From Lineus longissimus (taxonomy: Eukaryota > Nemertea > Pilidiophora > Heteronemertea > Lineidae), in the NCBI RefSeq assembly GCF_910592395.1, contig NC_088311.1, positions 9,738,501 through 9,802,500 on the forward strand: a stretch of DNA of 64,000 nucleotides, in the 5' to 3' direction. Position numbers and translations under genes: made by a program. Shown piece after piece: positions 55,129 through 64,000 of this stretch. The notes under the pieces are model-generated. The model saw only the letters and a program-made list of their open reading frames with translations. It searched no databases and was not told the DNA's origin. Every line of letters starts with the position of its first letter. Position 1 is the first letter of the stretch.

Positions 55129-55850
55129 CTGGAATTGGGATGATTTGAGATTTTAATATGGCATCTAGATAAACCGCTAATAAATATTTTGTAGTCTACT
55201 TTAATTAAAGAGCTCTGTGAGGGTTCAAAATAAGGATAGCATTTTTTGGGGGTGATGGAAGAGAAGGATCCGAATGTATGAAGGTATGAAGTGAAGAAGG
55301 ACTAAAGCGTCAATCAAAGGCAATATTCCCAAAGCATGACTTTGAGACAAGAAATAAGAAACTATTTCACACATTGGTGATTGGAACGAAAGAGGAAAAG
55401 AGAGAATAACCTAGAGATTGTGTACGCAACTATCTTTTTTTTCTTTTTATGTGAACGCAACTATCTACCAACAAAAGGAGGAGGGGATTTGAGATTGTTG
55501 TACCTGTCAAAGTGTTAGAGGAGGTTATCGAAATCTCGGGGTACATGGCAGTTCAACATGTAATTCTAGGGAGGGAGTGGCCACCCTGGCCTGGGCAGAG
55601 AAGGATCACTGGGCATGAATGCATGAAGTGATGTAGGACCGGAAAGTCAATCAAAGGATTCTATATTCCCAAAGCAAGACTATCTGAGATAAGAAACAAG
55701 AATCAATCTGACAAAAGAAAAAAATATTCACCCTTCTAATCTAATAGAGGCAGTCTATTCTTAGTATATAAATGGGAGGTAACTTACTTGGGAAATGATT
55801 TGGTATATACATTGTAACAAAGATCCACAGGGATTATGATACCATTTATA

Positions 55851-55881
<31 letters not shown>

Positions 55882-56638
55882 GACTGATTAGATTTTAGAT
55901 AGAAAATCAATAAATCTAAAAGATAGTGTAAGGTAGAAGATACTCGCCAGGGATCCGTGCTCTTTCTTGGTTAAATGAAAGCCAATGACGAAATTCATAC
56001 TGTGGGCGCAATATTTTTCTTGATGCGGTCCAGCGAAAGTTTCTAAATAGTACCTTCGAAAAATCACAGATTGGTATTCAGTGAAATGAATTAGTTATAA
56101 AATCCGGCGACAGATGCCGCGCAAACAATAAGCAGAAAGTGCCATTTCGAAAGCGCCGCCTGTCGCCGAACCATCTAACTAGCTAATTGCCGATCCATTA
56201 GCGCGTACACCACGACAAGTCAAAGCCGAGCTTTTAACAAGCCGGGTGAATTTGGACCGGCAATTTGTACCGGCAATGGATTGCCGAACAAATTTGTCGC
56301 AGCAATGAGGTGGTGTACATGCAATTGGTCCACCAATATTTCGTGGTGTACGCGCAACTAATGTTCGGATGTATAAGTTATTACGTAGGCCTATGCATGT
56401 ATGTATGAGTGTACATATGTACACGACTTTAGTCTCGCGCAGTGCTGAATCAAGCACGCGTCCAGGTTGCATAATTTCAAATCATCACGCCACTTTCCTA
56501 TTACAACGTTAAGTCTACACACACACTGAATCATGGCTAAGCATAGTCTTTATACTTCTAGTCCTCATAATAACCGATTGTCATTGACTTACAAAACATC
56601 CAAAGAGTAGAAATTGCAAAAATCGGGGATCACGGCGA
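55129..56638. other. Upstream flank of ELOVL-B, with a TGA microsatellite
   Basis: No coding exon is supported. A trinucleotide run (ATG)n covers about 55850-55881. A GC-richer patch near 56100-56300 could hold the ELOVL-B promoter, but no TATA box or start site could be assigned. Confidence 0.4.
55850..55881. repeat. (ATG)n microsatellite
   Basis: About ten perfect trinucleotide repeats in a row. Confidence 0.9.
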
Positions 56639-57680
56639 TTTGTTAGCGACTTGTTACATCCTCGATGTACACATTGAGGGATGTCAGAGTTCTTCTATTT
56701 AGTAATAGGTGACGCCACCATCAGTTCATGAGTTCCTTTACGCGGGAAATACGAATGCGCACGTGTGGCCTTAGTTGTGTTGCATAGGAGGTATTAGATT
56801 TTTGAAAAAGGATGGCCCCCTGTGGTCCTGGTGTGTGTGGGGGGGGGGGGGTTGCCTTGGGCTTCTATTAGCCAGGATTCATACTGGTGATAAACCATTC
56901 AATGGGTACTCGGGTGAATGTGATCATCTAGGGAATCGAATATGGACGTAAACTCAAGTGACTGTCATCTGAGTGATGTGGATTCATAGTGGTGATAAAC
57001 CATTCAATGTAGAGGGATGTCCAAACATGAGTTATTAGTATTTTATGATTCTGTATTTATTGAAGGACTATTTTTATCAATTTATGTACTGTTCAACTTC
57101 TGTTGATTATTATTCACTTTCTGTTGGCACCAACGAAGGTGTCCTGTATAAGTGCCCGGTAAGTTGTAAGTGGTTTTAGTTGGTGCCCTTTCTGTTTGGC
57201 GTTGGTCTCAATCTGAGCTTCCACACTGATGACCTAACGGGGCTCAAGGTCATATTAACCCCCTTATGATTGATGTCTTCTGCATCACACTCGACCTACA
57301 GGACATCACAATCTTTGTCCTGGAGTTCATGCACGACCCCGGGCCAGCTGGCGCACAAGCAAACGCCACCAGACTCTCTAGAGAGTCCTGGTAACCAACC
57401 TCATACTCCTTTAGCGTTTATATCACCAAGTGTGTTGCATTGCAGGGCCTATGAAATTTAGTATCATTAGACCTTCTTGTGTCTTGGAAGCATGTGAATC
57501 ATGGCAACACCTTACTATCCTTGAGCGTCATCGGTTTTCCCAACCTGGAAAAAAGTGGTAGGTGGGCAGGTGGGTAGGTGGTTTCAGACACTGCCGATAT
57601 AACTTCATATTGATAACTTTACAAGAGTTGGGGCGGTTCTTTTGTTTGCCGTACCTCTGTTGGGTTTGCTTTAGCTCTGA
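56639..57680 (+). repeat. Tandem duplication, copy 1 (1042 bp)
   Basis: Nearly identical to 57681-58720. Differences seen are the length of a poly-G run (near 56840) and a few substitutions, for example ATAGGTGAC against AAAGGTGAC. Both copies start TTTGTTAGCGACTTG and end TTTAGCTCTGA. Contents include C2H2 zinc-finger relics. Confidence 0.92.
56877..57010 (+). pseudogene. C2H2 zinc-finger relics (linker peptides), copy 1
   Basis: The plus strand at 56877 reads IHTGDKPFN and at 56982 reads IHSGDKPFN, both close to the HTGEKPF linker that joins C2H2 zinc fingers in poly-finger transcription factors. The cysteine and histidine framework around them is broken by stops and shifts, so no finger is intact. 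The duplicate copy repeats both at about 57917 and 58022. A third linker (IHTGD) lies at about 58799 after the duplication. Confidence 0.5.
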
Positions 57681-58720
57681 TTTGTTAGCGACTTGTTACA
57701 TCCTCGATGTACACATTGAGGGATGTCAGAGTTCTTCTATTTAGTAAAAGGTGACGCCACCATCAGTTCATGAGTTCCTTTACGCGGGAAATACGAATGC
57801 GCACGTGTGGCCTTAGTTGTGTTGCATAGGAGGTATTAGATTTTTGAAAAAGGATGGCCCCCTGTGGTCCTGGTGTGTGTGGGGGGGGGGGTTGCCTTGG
57901 GCTTCTATTAGCCAGGATTCATACTGGTGATAAACCATTCAATGGGTACTCGGGTGAATGTGATCATCTAGGGAATCGAATATGGACGTAAACTCAAGTG
58001 ACTGTCATCTGAGTGATGTGGATTCATAGTGGTGATAAACCATTCAATGTAGAGGGATGTCCAAACATGAGTTATTAGTATTTTATGATTCTGTATTTAT
58101 TGAAGGACTATTTTTATCAATTTATGTACTGTTCAACTTCTGTTGATTATTATTCACTTTCTGTTGGCACCAACGAAGGTGTCCTGTATAAGTGCCCGGT
58201 AAGTTGTAAGTGGTTTTAGTTGGTGCCCTTTCTGTTTGGCGTTGGTCTCAATCTGAGCTTCCACACTGATGACCTAACGGGGCTCAAGGTCATATTAACC
58301 CCCTTATGATTGATGTCTTCTGCATCACACTCGACCTACAGGACATCACAATCTTTGTCCTGGAGTTCATGCACGTCCCCGGGCCAGCTGGCGCACAAGC
58401 AAACGCCACCAGACTCTCTAGAGAGTCCTGGTAACCAACCTCATACTCCTTTAGCGTTTATATCACCAAGTGTGTTGCATTGCAGGGCCTATGAAATTTA
58501 GTATCATTAGACCTTCTTGTGTCTTGGAAGCATGTGAATCATGGTAACACCTTACTATCCTTGAGCGTCATCGGTTTTCCCAACCTGGAAAAAAGTGGTA
58601 GGTGGGCAGGTGGGTAGGTGGTTTCAGACACTGCCGATATAACTTCATATTGATAACTTTACAAGAGTTGGGGCGGTTCTTTTGTTTGCCGTACCTCTGT
58701 TGGGTTTGCTTTAGCTCTGA
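57681..58720 (+). repeat. Tandem duplication, copy 2 (1040 bp)
   Basis: Second unit of the duplication. Beyond it the sequence continues as ATGGCCACCTCTCACTGC, not into a third copy. Confidence 0.92.
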
Positions 58721-58830
58721 ATGGCCACCTCTCACTGCTGCAAAGTTATTCAGTGGTAAGTCCGACTATTCAGTGATGAACTCTGGGATTCTGTTGGGAT
58801 TCATACTGGTGATCAAACAATTCAAACACA
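58721..58830 (+). pseudogene. C2H2 zinc-finger relic after the duplication
   Basis: The plus strand reads KLFSGKSDYSV, like the helix part of a zinc finger (C-GK-F-S-KSDLSVH), and after a frame change IHTGD in the linker position. The frame break and missing metal ligands show it is decayed. It probably belongs to the same former gene as the relics in the duplicated units. Confidence 0.45.
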
Positions 58831-59034
58831 AAATACATCTGAACAGCAGTGGCGTTCTGTGGGCTTGGGATTCCTTCCTACACTCCGGACCATAGTGGAC
58901 CGGCCTCATCCCTCACCCTATGAGACAGTATATGACGAAATATGGACTGCCAGGGGAGTCTTGTGATCCTTTTCATACTGCATCATAGGGTGTGGGAGAG
59001 ACGAGGCTGGTCCACTGCCTCCTGCGTTTAATCA
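58831..59034. other. Short spacer, no feature seen
   Basis: No gene or repeat recognised between the zinc-finger relic and the minisatellite. Confidence 0.5.
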
Positions 59035-59990
59035 ATGCAAGCCATCACAATCTTCTCAAGGGGAAATTTGGGGATTGTCTCCTCTTATAAGCCATCACAA
59101 CTTTCTCGAGGGGAAATTTGGGGAGTGTCTCCGCGTGCAAGCTGTCACAACCTTCTCCAGGGAGTTGGAGGGGGGATGAGCGTATCTCAGTGCAAGCCGT
59201 CACAAACTTCCCCAGCTGGTATGCCAGGGGAAATTTTGGGATTGTCTCCGCATGCAAGCCGTCACAACCTTCTCCAGAGATTTTTTTTTGGGGGGGGGTC
59301 GAGTGAGCATATCTCAGTGCAAGCCGTCACAACCTTCTCCATGTATGCCAGGGGAAATTTTGGGAGTGTCTCTGCATGCAAGCCGTCACAACCTTCTCCA
59401 GAGATTTGGGGGGGGGGGGGGGGTCGAGTGAGTGTATCTCAGTGCAAGCCGTCACAACCTTCTCCAGGTATGCCAGGGGTAATTTTGGGGAATGTCGCTC
59501 AAGTGCAAGCCATCACAACCTACTCCAGGGAGTTGGGGAGCGTCTTTCAGTGCAAGCCATCACAATCTCATGTCCAGGGAGTTGGGGATAAGATACAGTA
59601 TCTCTCAGTGCAAGCAGTCACAACCCAATCCAGGGAGTTGGGCAGAACGCTGTCACAACCATATCCAGGGAGTAGGGAAGAGCTTCTCTCAGTGCAAGAC
59701 TTTACAACTTCCAGGGAGTTTTGGGGGATGTCCCAGTGCAGTCAATTACAAATATCTCCAGGGATTCGGGGATGAGCGTCTCTGAATGCAAGTCACAACC
59801 TTCTCATGGGCCGGGAGTTAGGGCGCTCGATCTCGCAGTGCAAGCTGTCACAACCTTCTCCAGGGTGGGGAGAGTCTCAGTGCAAGCAAGCTATCACAAC
59901 CTTCTCCAGGGGGAATTGAGGCAGTGTACACGAGTGCAAGCCGTCACAACCTTCAGGGGGAGTTGGGGAGATTGTCTCTTGTTGCAAGTA
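59035..59990 (+). repeat. Irregular minisatellite, about 18 units
   Basis: The core TGCAAGCCGTCACAACCTTC, followed by TCCAGGG, recurs about 18 times at spacings of roughly 45-70 bp. GGAGTTGGGG or GGGGAAATTTTGGGA-type sequence lies between the cores, with occasional poly-G expansion (for example near 59407). An open frame of 246 codons at 59035-59775 is a by-product of the repeat. Confidence 0.85.
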
Positions 59991-61022
59991 CGTACACCAC
60001 CTGGCACCAAGCTCTGTTATGATGCGACCTCGTCTTTTCCAATGGTCCAACATAGAAAATCATTTATGGAAGCAGATTTCTGGCAACAACGGAATTACTG
60101 ACTTTATACTCCCTCGTTGAAAGTAACCAAGTATGGTAATATTGTCATAATCAGATCAGTCTCTGTATCAACTCTAGCACTTACACTGTGCCATGTTTTA
60201 GCTGCAGCAGTTTCGGTGTTACAGTACACATCCGTCCGAGTTGGTACAAAATATGATAGCAGTCAAAAGCACTTTTTAATATTTTTATTTCGAGATGTTT
60301 TTAGAATAGGAATTGATCCCATACTCTTGGTATTGACAGTCTCATCAAACAACACTCTGATGGAGCTGTCATTGCCCCCCAAAAGCTTGACAAGATGCCT
60401 TGGTTTTCCCCAACATTCAGCTCCACCTTTACGGTGTTTGGTGAGTGAACCAATATTTTCCAATTTGCAATCAGTTCCTTAAACAGTAATAACTTTTTAA
60501 AATCCCAACCCACAAACCTCAACAACACATCGTTTCACCAGTTTTTTACTATATATTTAAGTTGTAAATATTACATTAATTATTTAAGTATAAAAGCAAT
60601 CTTCATTGGACAATGAGATGAGGAATGAAGTGTCTTTTCCAGCCACATGTCTCGTTGTTGGTGACGTCTTAGATGGTGTCAGCTCAATCTTGAAAAGTTA
60701 ACCAGCCTGAATCTCGTTCATGGCGGACAGATGGTCATTACCTGAAAAAGACAGGAGTGCAAAAGGTAGAAATTATTGCATTAGTCAAGGTCTCGGAGTG
60801 AATGAAAGTCACATCCATTTTCTGATGACACACCCGAACGATACAACCGTATTGCATGGGGACAAGATTTTAGCTAATAGAACAGCCAGATCTTTTGTGA
60901 CTGGTGAAACTAGGGTGAGCACTCCTCACCAATTTGGAAGATGTTTCTTACTTAACCAGTGCGAAATTTTCCAGGCCTAACTCTATTCATACTTACAGTG
61001 AATGAGCAATAACCAATCTTCC
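59991..61022. other. Flank of OST4, probable 3' UTR at its right end
   Basis: No coding region is supported. On the minus strand an ACT-GTAAGT near 60998 could be a donor within the OST4 3' UTR, but no partner acceptor was identified. Confidence 0.35.
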
Positions 61023-61136
61023 TTAATCGTTCTTCTTTGGGTTGTTGACAGAGACGTAATGGTACAAGACCACTAGCAGGAATAGTGACACTCCAAGAAC
61101 ATTGGCAAAGACAGCCAGCTGAATATCGGTGATCAT
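61023..61136 (-). CDS. OST4: OST4: oligosaccharyltransferase subunit 4, 37 aa
   Basis: The complete coding sequence is 38 codons with the stop. It starts [17 protein letters not shown], followed by a hydrophobic [11 protein letters not shown] membrane helix and VNNPKKND at the C-terminus; this is the exact length and near-exact sequence pattern of animal OST4. The protein is a single-pass ER membrane microprotein that stabilises the STT3-containing oligosaccharyltransferase, which adds N-glycans to nascent proteins. The ATG follows directly after a TATTGTTGCAG splice acceptor, so the coding part lies in one exon and the 5' UTR in at least one earlier exon, not located (it must be right of 61140). 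It is too short to be found by ordinary ORF length cut-offs. Confidence 0.95.
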   Translation of the reverse strand: MITDIQLAVFANVLGVSLFLLVVLYHYVSVNNPKKND

Positions 61137-62420
61137 CTGCAACAATAAGACAGAGACATCAATGTCACCCTGGAGAATCCATTCCCCCATGTTATCAAGA
61201 AGGTTATCTTAATCTTTTGTATTCAAGGCAGGCCTTCCAACTGCCCAAAGGCCCACACTCAGAACAGGTGCAAAGGCAGACCTTGGACAATCAATGTCAT
61301 GCGCCTGCACCTAGTCCGAGACCCCTTGGTGAAACACATGACTGGTCAATGCCCAAAGAAACTTCTTCGAAAAGGTCAGAGCTAATTGACAAAATGGTTA
61401 CCGGTAGGCGGTATCATATCATGTTACTGTTCATGTATTAGCCTCTCAGGCCCCTGACCGCCTGACGACCCTCATCCTTAGTGTAGTGCACGAGTAGTAG
61501 TCTTAAAACTTAAGACGATAAAAGAAAAAAATTCTTTTACCGTCTTAACTCTCTCATCAGCGGCCATTACTCAGAAAAAACGTATTCATATCAGTACGTA
61601 ATAAACACAGTGCATGCGCTTAAACCATGACAAGAATTGCTTTTAAAACACTACCATGTTAACAAGTACCCTTTGCGGTTGATGAAAAACATATTTTAAA
61701 GCCAAATCGATAGACAGAAATTAGTTAAAATCTCAAGAGAATTTGGAGGCCGTTTCGAAACCAACTTGATTTCGAAGACGGCTCGTTTCAGACAGTCTAA
61801 AAATAGGTTTAGAGATTACATCTCCTCGCGAAAACATGTCATTGCATGTTACATGTGTAAACCGCTGACAACAACGGCGCCATTTTGTGCAAAATGGCAC
61901 ACTTTTTAACATCATCAAAATTGCCGTGACGGAAAAAGAGCATCAAGATATATTTTTTTATCTTTCTGAAATTACAAAAGAATATTTTCAATCACAAATG
62001 GAATGACCCTATTGAGAAATTTGATGTAATTTTTGTTTTTATTCAATCGTTATCGGTCACCTCCTCACATATTGCTGCCAGGGGTGAAAGACTTGGGTAA
62101 AGAACGACTCTCTGGTGAGGAGATTGATTACTGCACGTGACAATAATATTGACGGTTAAAGATGCGGGCTTTGCGATTTTCTCGTCAATAATGTCTAAAT
62201 ATGACTTTATTTCTTAGTTGATTTCGAATTTGGTGCATATAAACACTGTACAGTTACATAAAGAATACATTAATTTGGTAGATTTTGTAGATAATTACAT
62301 GTTCACTTTTTATAAAATTTGCACATAGTCGTACCGTAGCGTTTTTCCGGGTTCTTTGATATGCAAATGTACATTTCCACGTGCTTTCATCTACGTGGTA
62401 TTTCTGATATCCGGAACGAC
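61137..62420. other. Upstream flank or 5' intron of OST4
   Basis: No coding exon is supported. It contains the hairpin at 61510-61548. A non-coding OST4 leader exon is expected in this region or further right. Confidence 0.4.
61510..61548. repeat. Hairpin, 17-bp stem, 5-nt loop
   Basis: TTAAGACGATAAAAGAA is followed after AAAAA by TTCTTTTACCGTCTTAA; the arms pair with one mismatch. The function is unknown. Confidence 0.8.
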
Positions 62421-62540
62421 TTTACAATCCCCGATCACACCCCAAAAAAAGGTCATCGGTTGACTAACGAAGCACCACTGTTCAATGGATTTATAGTTGA
62501 ATGCGATCAAACTACGTCATTTCCGATCGGGGATTGTAAA
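62421..62540. mobile_element. Short inverted-repeat element
   Basis: TTTACAATCCCCGATC at the left is the exact inverse of GATCGGGGATTGTAAA at the right, 120 bp overall. Likely a small MITE or a decayed element. No target duplication was identified. Confidence 0.5.
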
Positions 62541-62567
62541 TTTTAACCCTGATATCCTTGCATCGAC

Positions 62568-63317
62568 GTATATGTTCCGCGCTAATTATCGATCGGCGCT
62601 ATCTTAAGATTGTGCTGCGCGTTTTACCGATCCTATGATTGCGCGGCCATCTCGAGATCGCGCAAGGCCGGTCCTGTGCGTTTTTAGGATCTGCGCTTTT
62701 TTCAGATCCGAGTTTATAGTCATTACATGTCGATTCGGTGGTGGATTTTTTACATTATTATTGACGGCAATATTGAATTTTTGCTACACCACTACCTACC
62801 CATCTGTGAGGCGCTTATAGTTGGAAATAATATAAAATATAGCAATAGAATTTTGTTCCGAATCATGAATATTTGAATACTAGAATGACACAATGCACAC
62901 TTTTTGGCATTGAATTAGGACACCTCTGAATTCAAGGGCAGTATGAGTAGCCCATTTCTCAGTCCCAAGGGAAGGGTGTCAATAAAGATGTTCAAACTGT
63001 AGTAGCAGGTCAATTGTTGTTCCAATATCCACAAAATTTTTGACGAGACAGCCACCCATATCATGACCGACGACCATGACCTATGCAAATTAAATTAGAA
63101 TCGTCATATATTCACTCATAAGAATACTCATAAGAATATTTGGATACACTCCAGGCCCTACAGATAGAAGTCCGTGCAGCACAATCTTACGACCAGCACA
63201 GCATAGGCCTAAACCGCCTTGCGCAATCTCGAGATGGCCGCGCAATCATAGGATCGGTAAAACGCGCAGCGCGATCTTAAGATAGCGCAGATCGGCAAAT
63301 TGCGCGGAACATATATA
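62568..63317. mobile_element. Fold-back element with arms of about 100 bp
   Basis: The left arm (62568-62668) and right arm (63213-63317) are inverted copies, sharing TCTCGAGATGGCCGCGCAAT, AGGATCGGTAAAACGCGCAG and TCTTAAGATAGCGC. The interior of about 540 bp has no open frame of note and includes GGACACCTCTGAATTCAAGG, which may be a remnant of the pogo-like MITE. The arms are rich in GATC, CGCG and GCGC words. Confidence 0.7.
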
Positions 63318-63350
63318 TGGCGTAAATCCGATTGTCTCAGCCAATATACC

Positions 63351-63450
63351 TCGATGGTTCATTCGACTACACAAGTAGGAGATTTTTTTATGCCAATAAC
63401 GTCGATGGTTCATTCGGCTACACGACACGAGTAGGAGATTTTTTTTATGC
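63351..63450 (+). repeat. Tandem duplication of about 50 bp
   Basis: CGATGGTTCATTCGACTACA, then CAAGTAGGAGATTTTTTTATGC, is repeated with small changes starting at about 63403. Confidence 0.8.
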
Positions 63451-64000
63451 ATCTTTTTATTTTTGTAAAATTGAATGAAATTTTAAGTGTCTCGAATTCT
63501 TACGCATTTGGGTAGCCTGTGTATACCGTGTTGTGTATGTATTTCCAAGTGAGTGCATGAGTGTGCTATGAATACAATGCAGTGCATGGTGACGGTCATC
63601 ATGGTCAGTGCATACACTGTCACTGTGTGTAATGCACAGCCACAAAATCTGCAATGTACCGTCGGAGTTTTAGAGGTCAGCGCTTGATACAGCCTAAATC
63701 AAACATAATCTACACAATCTTTGAATCAATTACAAGGACAGGAGCGAAAAGAATTTCATAAGATCAAAACGAACCTTGGTATTTTGATGATTTTACGAAA
63801 ACCGGTGAAATTTACTTTTCATTTGTGTACGTGTCGAAAATGGCGACTTTCGTGGTCACATGACTGTAACGTGACATCAATTTCACCAGAAACCAATCAG
63901 CTTCGCATATTGTTCGTCACATGATTTCTTCATTGCGGACAAAGAGTTTGGCGGGAATGGTTACTACAAAGAAAACGTGGTCTTTGTTTGTGTTTTGAAG
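63451..64000. other. Right edge, possible promoter of a gene beyond the window
   Basis: No coding region is supported inside the window. An E2F-type motif near the very end suggests promoter sequence. An ATG at 63957 opens only a 13-codon frame. Confidence 0.3.
63947..63957 (+). promoter_or_regulatory. E2F-type site TTTGGCGGGAA
   Basis: An exact match to the strong E2F/DP consensus. Nearby TCACATGA (about 63917 and 63855) resembles an E-box. Such a site often lies close to the start of cell-cycle or DNA-replication genes, but the gene itself is not in view. Confidence 0.35.

Noticed and set aside
59035-59775. 246-codon open frame
   Set aside because: It follows the minisatellite units and changes with their spacing; a repeat by-product, not a gene.
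59035-59990. CRISPR-like array
   Set aside because: Repeats are imperfect, spacing varies, spacers are low-complexity and related, and the DNA is eukaryotic; it is a minisatellite.

Overview
The window looks like nuclear DNA from a marine invertebrate animal. It is AT-leaning and mostly non-coding. Its real genes are split by GT-AG introns, and it is full of miniature transposons (MITEs), minisatellites and homopolymer runs. No ribosomal, tRNA, CRISPR or operon-like structure is visible. The species cannot be fixed from the sequence; a non-vertebrate deuterostome or lophotrochozoan would fit.

Three host genes are well supported, all on the minus strand. Two are tandem paralogues of the ELOVL fatty-acid elongase family: ELOVL-A (coding 32107-39249, 7 coding exons, 285 aa) and ELOVL-B (coding 50987-55115, 7 coding exons, 266 aa). 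Their intron positions and phases are the same, and both keep the catalytic histidine box. The third is OST4 (61023-61136), a 37-aa subunit of oligosaccharyltransferase. All three products act in the ER membrane. Two weaker candidates are a broken Myb/SANT-like gene near 15.6-15.9 kb and a possible promoter plus first exon near 27.7-28.0 kb.

Between the two elongase genes lies a complete DIRS-type tyrosine-recombinase retrotransposon (44322-50880). It has a Gag-like frame, a reverse transcriptase/RNase H/Dam-like frame and a tyrosine recombinase frame. It also has 172-bp inverted terminal repeats and an internal complementary region that copies the joined ends of the element. It sits inside a small pogo-like MITE, which in turn begins 18 bp after the ELOVL-B stop codon, so the retrotransposon interrupts the presumed ELOVL-B 3' UTR in the sense direction. 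Related empty MITE copies in the same window show the pre-insertion sequence and point to a crossover at a shared AAAT with no target duplication.

Layout: 1-7.6 kb, no gene, one MITE and one minisatellite; 7.6-12.0 kb, a very large inverted repeat (arms about 2 kb, spacer 444 bp); 12-32 kb, MITEs and two weak gene candidates; 32-40 kb, ELOVL-A with repeat-filled introns; 42.5-43.5 kb, an 81-bp minisatellite open on both strands; 44.2-51 kb, the MITE/DIRS composite; 51-55 kb, ELOVL-B; 56.6-58.7 kb, a near-identical 1.04-kb tandem duplication with C2H2 zinc-finger relics; 59-60 kb, another minisatellite; 61 kb, OST4; 62.4-63.5 kb, fold-back repeats; right edge, an E2F-type site that may belong to the promoter of a gene beyond the window.
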